Shown: positions 34,661 to 47,339 of the stretch, piece by piece
How positions within the stretch are numbered: the stretch's first letter is position 1
How the letters are laid out: every line of letters starts with the position of its first letter
Origin: Monomorium pharaonis
Lineage: Eukaryota; Arthropoda; Insecta; Hymenoptera; Formicidae
Length of the DNA: 64,000 bases
Assembly (NCBI RefSeq): GCF_013373865.1
Contig: NC_050474.1
Span: 7,836,561-7,900,560, forward strand
Direction: 5' to 3'
Notes under the pieces: model-generated
The model's input: only the letters and a program-made list of their open reading frames with translations
Told to the model about the DNA's origin: nothing
The model's database searches: none
Translations under genes and position numbers: made by a program

Positions 34661-36624
34661 TCAAGCTTGCATTCGCAAAGCACCATCCAATCTGATCACC
34701 TCCCCATTCAATAATGGATTTTCAACGATTTGTTGTACCAACATGGCATACTCATCAGGATTTCCTAATCTTTGAGGAAACGGTACGCTCTTTGCCAAGA
34801 AGGTACGCACTTTTTCTGGCAGTGACATTAACATTGGAGTTTGGAAAAGTCCTGGAGCAATTGTTACAACACGAATTCCATCCTTGGAGAGATCGCGGGC
34901 GATAGGCAAAGTCATTCCTACACATAATAAATTATAAAAAATAAAATAAAAATAGTTTATAACTTAGAAAAGTTTATAACTCAGGATAAAATAGATATAA
35001 ATGCAACTATAAACATAGCAAGAATAAGATTATACACAAAATATTACAGAATTATAAACTTAATTGATTAATAAAAAAAACTAAAAAGTTTTAACAAAAA
35101 ATAACTCTGCAAGTTAATCATTTTCACTTAGATATTCAACTCCTTCTTTGTTTAAAATTACATTCTTGATACAATTGTGGACAATTCTATGTCACGTGTA
35201 AAAATGTAATAAATCAGTTTTAAAACAAATAATCACAATCTTAAATTGTTTGGAACAGTCTGAAAGTATCGTGACTCTGGAATTTGAAAAATTAAAAAAT
35301 TCCAAATCTAGAAGGACACGATCGTAGCATTGAAACTTGACAAAAATACATATCTTCTTTTATATTGCATATAAAAACAAAAAATGCATTTTTGTCCAAT
35401 TTGATGTAAAATCACTTTTATATATATTGCGCAACGAACCAATTAACAATTCTGAAACACTCTATATAGAGAGTATTTAAATAATAAGTTAAATAAGAAA
35501 AAAATGGTATTTGGAAGCCTTTTTCCTATTGAAAGCAAGAAAAAAATGACAATACCTACGACTGCTCCTTTTGAAGCAGAGTAAGCAGCCTGTCCTATTT
35601 GACCATCAAAAGCGGCGACACTCGCGGTGTTAACGATTACACCTCTTTGACCATCTTGATTAGGTGTGTTTTCAATCATCAAGCCAGCAGAAAGGCGAAT
35701 AGCATTGAAGGTACCGGTGGTGTTGACATGGAGAATTCTAGCGAAATCCTCCAATTTGTGAGGAAGTTTTTTATTACTGTTATATGTCTTAAAAGCTATT
35801 GCGATACCAGCAGCATTGACGAGAACGTCAAGCTTCCCAAATTTTTGTTTCGTAAGATCAAGAGCAGCTTGAACATCAGTTTCCGATGTTACCTTGAGGA
35901 GAGAAAGTTAACTTTATATTTAATGGAAAAAAATAAGATAAGAACATATAATGAAATTTGAAAAACAATAAAAAATTATAACACAATTTAAAATTTGATA
36001 ATTCATAATTTAATATTTCATATATCAATCATTGTGCTATTAGAGATAAAATTGTCTCTCTAATAAAGACTGTATTTAAAGATAGTAAAGTATGTTCTCT
36101 CTAATTTGTATGACATTTAAAATATTAAATTATAAATGATCCTAATTTTGAATTTGTATGTTACAAATTTTTATTTTATTTTATATATTATTTTTATTAT
36201 TATCTCTTTTTAAAAATTATAGAACTCCTAAAATTATATATAATTAGGCAATAACTATATTAAACATATTATACATACATCCATAGGTGCGAATACCGCA
36301 TTGGCTTCTCCCAATTCATCAGCTACAGTTTTACCCTTTGAAGCAGGCAAATCAGCAATAACCACCTTTGCCCCTTGCTTGACAAATCTTTCTACAGTTC
36401 CACGGCCTAATCCGGAAGCACCACCAGTCACCAAAGCTACAGTGCCCTATAATAAACGAGAAAAAAGTATTCATAAATTTTTTCATTCATAAATTTCATT
36501 AATTATGTTCTCGTTAAAATTTTAATGATACAATACTAAAAATATATCAATTGAGAAAGATTTTCGCATGTTTCAATAATATTTCAATGTTATTTATTAC
36601 AATTTAAAAATTTATACTTACCAT
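34661..36624 (-). CDS. HSD17B10: 3-hydroxyacyl-CoA dehydrogenase type 2 (scully/HSD10)
   Basis: Four minus-strand exons: 36624-36622, 36446-36279, 35892-35556 and 34917-34661, 254 residues against 255 in Drosophila scully. This mitochondrial short-chain dehydrogenase oxidises 2-methyl-3-hydroxyacyl-CoA in isoleucine breakdown and is also a structural subunit of mitochondrial RNase P. Visible: nucleotide-binding TGGASGLG (8-15), NAAG (83-86), catalytic Ser148 in NTASVAAF, and Tyr161/Lys165 in AAYSASKGA. The C-terminus ENPLLNGEVIRLDGALRMQ is almost invariant. The start is odd: the best reading is an exon supplying only ATG before GTAAGT, because a stop lies just upstream in frame. A different, undetected first exon remains possible. 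Confidence 0.92.
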
Positions 36625-37301
36625 ATGCTAGATTTTTAGCAGTGACAATACAGAAAAAGAAAAACATTCTAGATAAGATTACAAGTAAAATCTAGATAAG
36701 GCTCTTGATAATGAGATGACTTTGGACCGATATTATTTTTCAACATAAAAAACACAATGACATAACCCTAACACAAACCAGTACACTTTGTTTGACTCGA
36801 ACAGAGTATAAAATACATTATCATAGTTAAAAATATATAATATCATATATATAATAATAATAATTATTATTATTATATACGACATATCATAATAAAATAC
36901 TATAGTGTTAATCGGAGACATAAAATTCTACCATATTGTTATAATAAAAAAAAATAAAAATACAAACATCGTGTTTCTTTATTCGTTTTTTTTTTTCAAT
37001 GATGAACATACCTTCAGCATTTTTGAGCGTCTTCTATTTTTCTTTAAAAAAAATAATAAATGCCGGTAGCTCTCGCACTAATCACAATCACGAGGATCGC
37101 TCGAACTCTTTGAAGAACTTACGTTTACGTGTCGTGTACTTTATACATGTCACAGTGGGGATACATTCTGATGATGATTTGTGAAAAATTATCTCGATGT
37201 GAACTTTGGAACCTAACAAGTTATAGCAGATCTTCGATAAATTTAGATGGAAATAGACAGCGTTAACTCCGTATAATATATTAGAACATAGATAGAAATA
37301 A

Positions 37302-37530
37302 CCCAGATAGCATAAAATATTATCATAAATATTTATAAATATTTTACAAATTTATTTTCAAAATATATTTTTTAAAGATTATATAATTTATATTATTTTC
37401 ATAAACCATTTAGAAATGATACAAAAATTATTATCAACAATATATAAAATATATTTTTAAAACGTATTGAAAAATATTTATGGTATATGATGAACTTGAA
37501 ATATTTTTTATATTTTTTGATAATAATTGT
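37302..37530. mobile_element. CCCAGAT element, AATATT type, truncated
   Basis: It starts CCCAGATAGCATAAAATATT and aligns over about 220 bp with the complete element 46856-47246, including CATAAACCATTTAGAAATGA. The right terminus is missing. It lies between HSD17B10 and VPS16. Confidence 0.6.
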
Positions 37531-37814
37531 AATTATATAAAGACAGATATCAATAAATATTTTTTTATTGTTTATTAGCGTGTTGTTTAAATTACAAAAT
37601 GCTTTAATGAAATACAAAATGTAAAGAGATTTTTTTATCTAACTCTTAAATTATTCATTCTGTTTTCATTCTATATTGATGGCATAATAAATTAAACAAT
37701 AGATTACATTGTTTACGGTTAATACTAAAAGTACACATTCATATATTCATATCACGTCCGCTACAGGACGCAGAAAAATTTTGAGGGAGACAAGTATATA
37801 CATTGCAATATATT

Positions 37815-37929
37815 TGGCCTGTTCTTTTTAGCTGCACTGGTGCAACAAGTTAAAGTGAGACAAATATAATTTTCTCATTTTTTTAACTTATTGCACCAGT
37901 ACAGCAGTGCAGCTAAAAAGAACAGGCCT
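37815..37929. mobile_element. Hairpin element, GGCCTGTTC variant, 400 bp before VPS16
   Basis: Arms TGGCCTGTTCTTTTTAGCTG with CACTGGTGCAACAAG, closed by the reverse complement ending AACAGGCCT. ATT lies on both sides. A relative of the elements at 13376-14047. Confidence 0.7.
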
Positions 37930-37988
37930 ATTATTATTACTAGAAAGCACAGATTCCTATTGGACATCGGCGAGTGTTTTACTACATT

Positions 37989-38104
37989 AGGCTTGTTCTT
38001 AGTAGCTGTACTGGTACAATAATAAGTTAGAATGAGAAAAAATATATTTGTCTCATTCTAACTTATTGCACCAGTGCAGCAGTGTAGCGACGAAGAACAG
38101 GCCT
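37989..38104. mobile_element. Hairpin element, GGCTTGTTC variant, 110 bp before the VPS16 ATG
   Basis: AGGCTTGTTCTTAGTAGCTG opens and CGACGAAGAACAGGCCT closes it, with ATT on both sides. At 112 bases before the start codon it is inside the presumed VPS16 promoter or 5' UTR. Confidence 0.7.
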
Positions 38105-38215
38105 ATTAGTAAACAGTAGCGTCTGCGTGTAGCGTATGATTTGTTAAATACCGAGAATCGAGGGAGAGAACAGCGATTTTGTAAAAATTATCTCGCATTA
38201 AATCACACTGAAAAA

Positions 38216-41200
38216 ATGTCGGCGATGTTAACTGCCGATTGGTTTCCTTTGGGTCGGGACGTGTACTTTCGGTAAATGTGTACAGTAGTAATTTGAATAC
38301 ATAGAAACAAATGCAACTTGTTTTTGCTTTGGTTATGTTCTACATGACGAGGAAGTTGTCATCGCACAACACATCGTTATTAATGACACATTATCGATTT
38401 TTATTACAGCAAATTCGAGTTGTATCCAATATCTTTCCAGCATGAGATTTCCAACAACAATTTGCTAGTAGCAGCTCCTTACGGGGGTTCTATCGCCGTG
38501 ACGAGAAACCCCAGGAAGCTTGTCAAGGTCCAAGGGGCCAGCAAGCCTTTGATACTATTGTACACATCCTCTGGAAAATTGACGGCCAAGTTGCAAGTGA
38601 GATCTTTTTAGTTTGGAGATTTGTCAATTTTGATTTTTATTCTCACTTATTTTTCACTTAATTTCTATCGAACAGTGGAGCAGTGGGCAACTAGTGTCAT
38701 TTGGCTGGTCCCAGCAAGAAGAATTACTGTGTGTGCAAGATGATGGTATGGTTCTCATATACGACATGTTTGGAACTTATCAGCATACCTTTAGCATGGG
38801 AAATGTAAGACTAATATATAGAGATAATGGAGATCACTAATTGTGGAAGAATTTTTTTATAAGCATTAATTTTTTTCTTTTCAAGGCGGCCAAGGATACT
38901 AAGGTCATCGATGCGAAGTTCTTTGTGACATCCAACAGCACCGGGATAGCTGTTTTGACGTCCACCAATCGTATATTTCTGGTGAACAATGTGTCCGAGC
39001 CTAAAGTTCGACCAATCACTGATATGCCAAGTAAATATTTATTTCTATAATCCTTGAATTAAATTCAATCATTTTCATTGTTATCACAATTGTTACTTTT
39101 AGGATATGGTCAAATTGATTGTTGGCACATGGTACATTGTGACAGGGAGACACAAGTAATTTTGTCAAATAGAGAAGGAATATTTGTAATTCATCAGTCT
39201 CATCAAAACACTTTTTCATTTGTAAGCATACTATTATGTAGTTTGTAATATTATTTACGCAAATTTTTATGCATTTAGAAATTAACTTTTTTTCTATGTT
39301 ACTTTATTTTGCTCCTAGAATACTCTCTTCAGCAATAAGATTAATAATGTGATAGCAATAGCTGTGTCTAGCAACAATCGACACATTGCGCTTTACTCTG
39401 ACACTGGACATCTGTACATCGGTTCAATAGACTTTAAAGAGAAATATTGTGAATGTTACACAAACATGAAGGAGCCTATGGCAGATATAGCTTGGTTAGT
39501 AAAGACAATTAACCAAATATTAAATTATTCAAGTTTAAAAAAATATAAATTTTTTAAAATATCAGGATTTGACAAATACGTTTTCAGGTGTGGAACGGAA
39601 GCTGTAGTGTGCAGCTGGAATAGTACAATAATGGTGGTGGGACGTATGGCTGATACTATAGTATACAATTACGATGGTCCAGTACATTTAATTACGGAAA
39701 TCGACGGAGTGCGGGTACTGTCGAGTAATTCCCACGAAATAATACAGAAAGTACCGAACGTTGTGCAAAGGATATTTAGGATCAACTCAACAGATCCTGC
39801 CTCTTATCTCCTGGAGGCGTCTAAGCAGTTTCAAAAAAAGAGCCACAAGGCCGACAGTTATATAGATTTAGTGAAAGAAAAGCTGGACTCTGCGATAAAA
39901 GCGTGCATTGATGGCGCGAGTCACGAATTCGATTTCGAAACGCAAAAGATTCTGATGAGAGTAAGTTGTATAAACGTATATGTGTTGAAATATTAAAATG
40001 ATCCAATATTATTTAATAAAATTATTTCTAATATCAATTTTTCCCTCAGGCTGCCAAGTTTGGAAAAGGATTCAGCAAGACGATAGACTCAGAATATTAT
40101 GTTCAAATGTGCAGGGTTTTGAGGGTCTTAAATGCTGTAAGACATCCTGCAGTGGGCATTCCATTAACGTATACACAGTATCCTTTTTCAGTTTATATTT
40201 TTTTATATGTTCAATTTATACATATTTAGTTTATATATTTGTGTGTTCTTTGCTTTTTAATAATCATTGTAATCTATGGAAATTCTTATTAATATTAGAT
40301 TTAATATTCTCACAAATCAAGTACTATTAGATCGACTGGTAGCACGAAGACATTATTATTTAAGTATTCAAATAGCGCGTCACTTGCAGTTACCCGAGAT
40401 TGATGGGGAAAGTAGAATATTAGCACATTGGGCTTGCTACAAGGTAAGATAAATAATAAGAGTATAAATATAGAGTATAAAAAAATAAATAACAAAACCT
40501 TGCAGACTATTTAAAAAGATATAATTTCCTTGTACTTTTACAGGTGAAACAAACTCAGCTAGATAAGGAACAAATAGCAGAGGAAATTGCTGATAAATTA
40601 GGATATGCTCCTGGTGTTTCATACAGCGAAATCGCGAAAAGAGCGGCAGATTGTGGACGAAAACAATTAGCCATTAAAGTAAGTTTATTGATTTATACCA
40701 TGGAGGAAAGAATAACAGAGGGGGAAGATATACTCTGCAATGTGGCTAAATAGACGTAAGGAGGGGGGGGGAGAGCACTAAAGACTACCAAAGAAGTAAG
40801 AGAGATGTCCGCGTGTGTACAAGAGAGAAGACTGTAGATAACGAATCATATTTTCTGGCTATCCCCACCATCTAAAAAAGACCTTACACTCCTGTTATTC
40901 TTTCCTCCATGATTTATACAAATATTTGGAGTATTATGTTTTATTGCGCGGGAATTATTTATACATTAGCGTTACTATTTATTTTTCAGTTAATCGATTA
41001 TGAACCACGTGCACATCAACAAGTACCTTTGCTATTAACACTCGGCGAGGAGCGTGCTGCTTTGCATAAAGCTGTGGAAAGCGGCAATACAGATCTAGTC
41101 TATACTGTCATTCTTCATCTTAGAGAAAACATGACTCTTGGAGATTTTCAAGTAAGTGGGTCACTGTACCAGTTTGCTGAACAATCACCAATAAAAAATG

Positions 41201-42753
41201 ATCATTAAATAAAAATATTAAAATAAGAATTTAAAATAATAAACTGCAAATTAATTTATATGTTTTATAATTTAATCTCATTTTCATACAGATTTAATTA
41301 AAAGATATTTTTATCTAAAAATGTAATATTTGTTGTTTTTATCTGTTAATTGACTAGTGCAATGACATTTTGCTCCAAGTATAGATAAAGTTATGTATTC
41401 TTATAAACTGATCTTTAATGCAGATGTCTATAATGCATTGTCCTCTTGCAATGGCATTGTACATTAAATATTGCCAGAGTCATAATAGAGAAACATTACG
41501 TGATATTTACAATCAGTATGACGATTTCCATTCGCAAGCAGTGTGGTTTATTACTGAAAGTTACCAACGAAAAGTTAGTACAATTATTTTTGTATAACTA
41601 TGAACTTTTTTATAAAATAAAACCAAACTGATAAAAGCATGTTGCACATCTTTTAGAACATAATGTCGAGAGATGCGTTACTGCAATCCGCTCAGGAAAA
41701 TTTTAGATTGGCTCGTAATGATACTAATGCGTCGTTAACGGAAGAACAGATAAAACTGTTGAAGTATCAGAGATCTTTAGAGGACACGCTGCACGAATCA
41801 GTCATGGGAAAGCCTCTGCACGATACTGTGAGAGTATTATTATTACGTAACGAGTTAAAATTAGCAGATAAATTACGATCGGAATATAAAATACCAGATC
41901 GAAGGTATATCAATTTTTGTAACTTTGCTATTTACTAAACTATTTTGTTTCGTTTTATAATCAAGCAATATATTAATACAGATATTGGTGGTTAAGAATA
42001 CAATGCCTGGCAGAGCAAGGTTTATGGAATGACTTGGAAAAATTCTCCAAAAGTAAAAAATCTCCTATTGGCTATGAGGTAACAATAAATAACAAACTCG
42101 CATTGTTTTCACGTAACTATACATCAGTGTTGGTCATTAATTAGTTAATTTTTTTACTAAAATTGGCTTTAAAATTAGCAATATTTAATTATTTTCAATC
42201 AATTAATTGAATTATCACAATTACATAAAACAACTTATTGATTGACATTTAATTAATGTCTAAGATTAGTTTCAAGATAACTAAAAAATTTGATTATTAT
42301 AATAAAAAATAAATTTTTAAGCGTTTATTATTGATCAATAAATTGATTAAAATGTATTCAACACTGCTATACATTTATTCGTTCTTTGGAATGATAATTT
42401 TTCAATTTCTTTTTAAAGCCATTTATAGATGAATGTTTAAAGTATAATGAGAAATTAGAAGCAAGGAAATACTTAGCCAAAGTTAAAGATGACCTCAAAG
42501 TAAAGTATCTAGTGAAATTAAAGTAAGTACAACTGAAAAGTATACTTTTTAAGATGTAAATAAAATATATACAACATGTATAAGTACGTAAACATAACTA
42601 TCGTAATTCTGTAGTTTGCTTAGCGAAGCGGCGCAAACGGCGTATGAACAAAAAGATGCTTCGGCTCTCACATTTGTGCTAGCACAATGCGGGTCATCAG
42701 ACAGACAATTTGTAGATAAGATCAATATGTTATTAGCTAGTCTTAAAAATTAA
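38216..42753 (+). CDS. VPS16: VPS16, core subunit of HOPS and CORVET tethering complexes
   Basis: Sixteen exons, 830 residues: 38216-38271, 38410-38596, 38676-38804, 38886-39030, 39103-39221, 39319-39494, 39588-39960, 40050-40177, 40299-40443, 40544-40678, 40990-41151, 41424-41573, 41657-41904, 41982-42078, 42419-42522, 42615-42753. Vps16 joins Vps33 and the rest of the class C core to tether endosomes and lysosomes before SNARE fusion. An N-terminal beta-propeller-type domain (DWFPLGRDVYFR, FGWSQQEELLCVQDDG) is followed by the alpha-solenoid that binds Vps33 (LLDRLVARRHYYLSIQIARH, RILAHWACYK, PGVSYSEIAKRAADCGR, SLEDTLHESVMG). Length matches fly and human (833, 839). Intron sequences hold a small inverted repeat and an interspersed repeat. 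Confidence 0.95.
40695..40918. repeat. Short inverted repeat in a VPS16 intron
   Basis: TACCATGGAGGAAAGAATAA at about 40697 is mirrored by TTATTCTTTCCTCCATG ending near 40911. The interior has a G-run and a purine-rich stretch (40756-40812). It could be a small non-autonomous transposon. No duplication was identified. Confidence 0.5.
41168..41405 (+). repeat. Unnamed interspersed repeat, copy in VPS16 intron
   Basis: Homologous to 31686-31925 and 48566-48815. Here GCTGAACAATCACCAATAAA opens it, and TTGACTAGTGCAATGACATT lies near the end. Same strand relative to transcription as the other two. Confidence 0.5.
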
Positions 42754-43188
42754 GAGTTTTATTCTTTTTATAAAATTCATTTATATACAATTCAGATAAC
42801 ATTTATGTCAACTTACATTCATAATAATCTTAAAATAATTTTACAGATCAGTGAATGTTATACATTCAAGTGTAACATAAGTTGATAAAATATTAAGTAC
42901 TTTTTTAATAAAAAATAAATTTTAAATCTGTTAAAATATTCACTTGTTATAATTTGTATAAAACTGTAACTGTATATTTGTTATGTACAAAATAGTAGTA
43001 TTTGTAAGTGAATTCTGTATATTTGTATCACTTTACAATGCTGATATGTATATACAATATAACAGTACATCCCGAACCTATATTTCATTCTCACCAATAA
43101 CCACTCGTAATATCATAATTTCTTATTTTTTAAATGCATATTTTATATATAAAAGTAACAATACCTTTTACAGCTTGAAACAAGTAAA

Positions 43189-44623
43189 TCAACTAACTTG
43201 TTTGGATCGTAAAATAAACTTTTGATGCTTCTCAACAAGATCACTTACGATTAATTTTTCAATTTCCTCACCATTATCTAATTGTTCATTTGTAAGAAAC
43301 AAAACGTAATTGGTCTCCTTGCTTACTATTGTTACTTGTTGTTTTCTAGTTTGCAAAATGTTGGCTATTACAAGCTAAAAGACATCAAAATGTAAATACA
43401 TTTTACAAGAAGCTTAATGTATATCGTAATAATTACTTACGTTGTGCTGATACTTATTGAGGGCAGTTCTCGCCTTAGAAATGAGCAAACTTTCATCAGT
43501 TTCTAATTTAAATGAAACCACAAATGCTTTTGGTACCCACAAACTAACTAACGGAGCTAAGATCTTTGGTACTAATTGAAGAGATATTGTTGGTGGTCCA
43601 CTCGAGGAAATTTTGTGGACTGACTAAAAAAAAAACTTATAAAAAAAATTTACATTATTCCATGACTAAATTTGAATAATATTTACCATTTCGTTGGAAG
43701 GAATGTAGAAATCCGAGACTGCTGCTGCTAAATATAATATAGCTTTGTTCTCCAGAGGTGCTAACGCTTGGCAAGCGGATCGTAGCAGCCAGAGATATTC
43801 AGAAAGAGCTGTAAAAGTAAGTTGCAGCAATTTTTTCTGATCAAATGCTTCTCTATATTTTCGCAGCACTGTTGCTACTTTCTCCGTGTATTCTGGCAAT
43901 ACTGTAAAAATAATATAATAGCATCTAATCAGTTGGAATTAATTATACATATAATTATACATAATTGATTACTCTTCGTAACTCACCTGTGATAACAGGA
44001 TTTTCTTTGTCATCTGATATTTGAAGCAAGTCTAAAAATTTCTGACTTAAAAAGTGCCTCGAAAATGGTTCCAAAGATTTGATCCTGAAAACAAAAAAAA
44101 TTGTAAATTTATACTATAAAGAATATATAGATTTAGAATAATAATGATCTATTAATGTTCTTAAATCATTGATAGCATAAAAATCAATTGACACTAGGAC
44201 AAAAATTAGTTGACATTAGTTTAAAAGAAAAAACTTAAAAAAAATCCATTTCTCTCAAAATTTCAAAGAATTTTTTCAGGCTAAGATTACCTGTACATAA
44301 ATATAACTGCATATCCGTGCTCCAAGAAGTATTCTGCTGAAACCGATCCCCTTGTACCCGCACTGAAATTGTCCACAAATCTCACTGTATTATGCTCCAA
44401 GGGTACCGTCGTACCTCCGCTCTATAATATCATAAGTTAGAATTTCACATAAAAAATTGTATATCTGTAACGTCAAATCAATCCTAGGACTTACCGTCAC
44501 CAACACCACCTTATTGCCCGCCTCTAAATGCCTCCTAGTGAACTCCTTCAATGCCTGCTCGTTTTGCGCCAGGTCTGGAGGAGGTGGATGCTTCGCGTAG
44601 AAATCCTCCCATGTCGAGACCAT
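43189..44623 (-). CDS. PPCS: Phosphopantothenate-cysteine ligase
   Basis: Six minus-strand exons: 44623-44495, 44421-44291, 44084-43987, 43901-43687, 43623-43441 and 43374-43189, 313 residues (human 311). PPCS joins cysteine to 4'-phosphopantothenate using a nucleotide triphosphate, the second step of coenzyme A synthesis from pantothenate, in the cytosol. Family blocks seen: TSGGTTVPLEHNTVRFVDNF followed by SAGTRGS (nucleotide and phosphate binding), AAAVSDFYIP, SSSGPPTISLQLVPKIL, and WVPKAFVVSFKLETD. The gene is convergent with VPS16, with 435 bp between stops. The start is the first in-frame ATG before a family-typical N-terminus (WEDFYAKHPPPP). Confidence 0.93.
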
Positions 44624-45634
44624 CGTGAACGCGACTGTGTCTTGGAAAACTTACTGCGCAAAGAAAGACAGAGACGATAAAAACTCACGGAATGCTCAAT
44701 ACATATTGCAAATGTATATATTATACATGTTACATAATAAAGATTTCCACTTAACCTCACATTAACGCCGTCGAATGCGTTATTTATTTTATGTATTAGT
44801 CATATTTCACGAAATAACTCTGCGGTAATTTCACATCAAGATGCGCGAATCGCAACACCTGTAAACAGGTGTGGGCTAATAAAAGTGGAGAAAAAAAGAG
44901 AAATGGTTACTAACCTCGACGCGTGTCGAATCTCTTTTTGAAAAGAACTAGTTTGAGATTTTGATCTTCGAACAGTTTTACAAATACCAGTTGCGAAATC
45001 ACTGATGCTTCTACACGTCCTTACGTAATAACTACATGCTTACGTGCCTCAATTTTTCTCAGCTTTTTTCTCGAAAATTTCGACTCGTGAAAAGAGCATG
45101 TCTTTGCTGTCTTCAGGACGAGACCAATCTGTCAAACTTTCTTTTTCAACGCGTAAAAATAAAAACAGCCGAGATAACGTCAACACTATCTTATCTTCAA
45201 TCTTTATTTTATCTACATTTTGACGTATTGATGTTCGATAATGTTGCTACCGCGAGCACGTGCAAAATTTTCTGTTTACATATAACTTCACGAAAGACAA
45301 GACTAAAAACTTTTGCGAAATGTCGATAGAAATCGTCAATTATTTTTAACACAAAGGAAAAGGAGAGTGCACCTTCTGTATCGCGACTCCTTTATTCAAT
45401 ATTAGATACAAACTTTCTTTAAAAATTAAATTACATAATGTACATTTTTAAATTACACATACATTTCAATAAAATTGAAATCCTTCTTTCAGGAAAATTG
45501 AGATTGCTGCACTCCTGTTGTTGTTTGGTTGCAAGAATAATAGCGTCACTTTGAGACGAAAGTACTTAGAAGGGATAGCGATTTATATAACAATTTATTC
45601 CTATAACAAGTACTAGTTTTTTATACAGTGTAAC
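44624..45634. other. PPCS upstream region and NDUFA4 3' UTR, no gene seen
   Basis: Upstream of PPCS a possible non-coding exon ends at GCGCAGTAAGT (minus strand, near 44650). The stretch 45036-45329 has an open frame of 97 codons with no family resemblance and codon use like spacer; I do not call it. Confidence 0.3.
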
Positions 45635-45823
45635 TCAATACTCAGGTGCTTGGCTCTTGGCTTTGGCGTAATTCTCGTTCGTCGCAAAGAACTGTAAAAA
45701 GAAAAAGCAAAGAATATAAACCTACGAAACCTTCAATAATCTAAAAAAGCTCACTTCAGACAATCAGGTTGAATTTCAGGATATAATTCTATTTTTAATT
45801 TTGATACCTGTATATACTTTGTG

Positions 45824-45874
<51 letters not shown>

Positions 45875-46304
45875 AAAGTGTGTGTGTGTGTGTGTGTATG
45901 TCCATGTAATTCTTCAAATGTTTTTTACAGCCAAACAAAATTATAAATAGAATTCTATCCTGAATTCTGAATCGCGAAATCGCCGATCATAATGGTTGAG
46001 TAACAAAGGGCGATCGTCATGCTTGGTACCTTGTACTGTTTGTCCTTGTAGTAGTTCCATGGTTCGGATTCTTTCTTATTTAACCAGGAGACGTCGGGAT
46101 TACGTGTCGCCAAGCGTAATGTGTATAGGAACGCGCCGCAGGCACCCAGTCCTATGCAGAAGTACAGTGGGAGCAGCTGGAAAAAGAAGAGCTGTTGAAT
46201 GACATCGCGATGTTCAGCGTCGCGGAGTAATCCACGAGTATCTCGCGAGTGCTTACAGCTGGGTGTTTCTTCACGCTCGTCAAAGACAACCCTTGCATCT
46301 TCAT
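45635..46304 (-). CDS. NDUFA4: NDUFA4 (COXFA4), cytochrome c oxidase-associated subunit
   Basis: Three minus-strand exons: 46304-46257, 46176-46030 and 45691-45635, giving 83 residues, the family length. First assigned to complex I (MLRQ subunit), this protein is now placed in cytochrome c oxidase of the inner mitochondrial membrane. It opens MKMQGLSLTSVKKHPA, then one membrane span (LLPLYFCIGLGACGAFLYTL, residues 17-36), then RLATRNPDVSW and the short matrix or intermembrane tail. ATG at 46298 is an equally plausible start and would give the form beginning MQGL. It is divergent from FER across 1.7 kb of repeats. Confidence 0.9.
45829..45898. repeat. (TA)n(TG)n microsatellite
   Basis: About 21 TA units then about 10 TG units, within NDUFA4 intron 2. 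Confidence 0.9.
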
Positions 46305-46611
46305 GATTGCGTTCGGCGTACAGTCTCTCCCCAATAAAACGAGTCAGACGTACCTCCGTACACTGTTCCCGCACTTCCCGCTTCCCGCACCGCACCTACC
46401 GAACGACGTAGATTATAGAACCGATATCTATCTATATGGCGACTGCGCGATAAAAGCACAGTGGCTGTACAGTGGATCCGATTTAAAAAAAAACGCGCGC
46501 AAAAATAATTTTTGAATTGACTTTCAGAGCTTATAGGTGAAATATGAGCATAATTTACATTATGTGTATACAATGTGAACTATGTATAGATTATTTTTAC
46601 GTGGACACGAT

Positions 46612-46855
46612 CCTAGATAGCACATGATATGATAAATGGAAAAAATATTTATATATTTTAGTCATATTTTCATATTTTATGATAAATCTACATGATCTGT
46701 TCAATCTAAGATCACAAAAATATTTGTAAAATATTCAAATATAAAATGTATTGTAAAATATATTGTGTTTTTTATATAAAATTTATTATATTAAAGAATT
46801 TATATATTTAAAAAATAATTGTGAGCATAAATTCAAAATTAAGTAAAATATATAT
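46612..46855. mobile_element. Left part of an AATATT-type CCCAGAT element
   Basis: It starts CCTAGATAGCACATGATATG, a one-base variant of the common terminus, and continues with AAATATTTATATATTT words. No right end was found beyond the complete element that follows at 46856, which may be nested in it. Confidence 0.45.
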
Positions 46856-47246
46856 CCCAGATAGCACAAAATTATTATCATAACTATGTATAAATATTTT
46901 ACAATATTTATAAATAGTTATGATAATATTTTATACAAATTTATTTTCAAAAAATATTTTTTACAGATTATATAATTATTTTCATAAACCATTTAGAAAT
47001 GATACAAAAATTATATTATTAACAATATATAGAATATATTTTTAAAATGTACTGAAAAATATTTATGGTATATGAACTTGAAATATTTTTTATATTCTTT
47101 GATAATAATAATATAAATATTTATTTTAAATATTTTCACAAATGTTTATCATAATTTTTTTTATACCTGACAAACTCGGACATAAAAATATATACAAAAT
47201 ATTTATTATAAATATTTTTCCTTATAAATATTTTGTGCTATTTGGG
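46856..47246. mobile_element. Complete CCCAGAT element, AATATT type (391 bp)
   Basis: Ends are CCCAGATAGCACAAAATTAT and AAATATTTTGTGCTATTTGGG (a final 21-base match is avoided here: the last 13 bases are TGTGCTATTTGGG less the first T). AT lies on both sides. The interior iterates ATAAATATTTATA and AATATTTT. It is the smallest complete member and the best reference for the family's minimum. Located between NDUFA4 and FER. Confidence 0.8.
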
Positions 47247-47288
47247 ATGTTTAACTGTAATATATTTTTCTTCACAATAATTGGAACG

Positions 47289-47289
<1 letters not shown>

Positions 47290-47336
<47 letters not shown>
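47290..47336. repeat. (AT)n microsatellite
   Basis: About 23 AT units, 0.7 kb upstream of the FER start codon. Confidence 0.9.

Positions 47337-47339
<3 letters not shown>

Noticed and set aside
45036..45329. 97-codon plus-strand frame upstream of PPCS
   Set aside because: No family resemblance, AT-driven composition, no splice context or Kozak-like start; likely chance.
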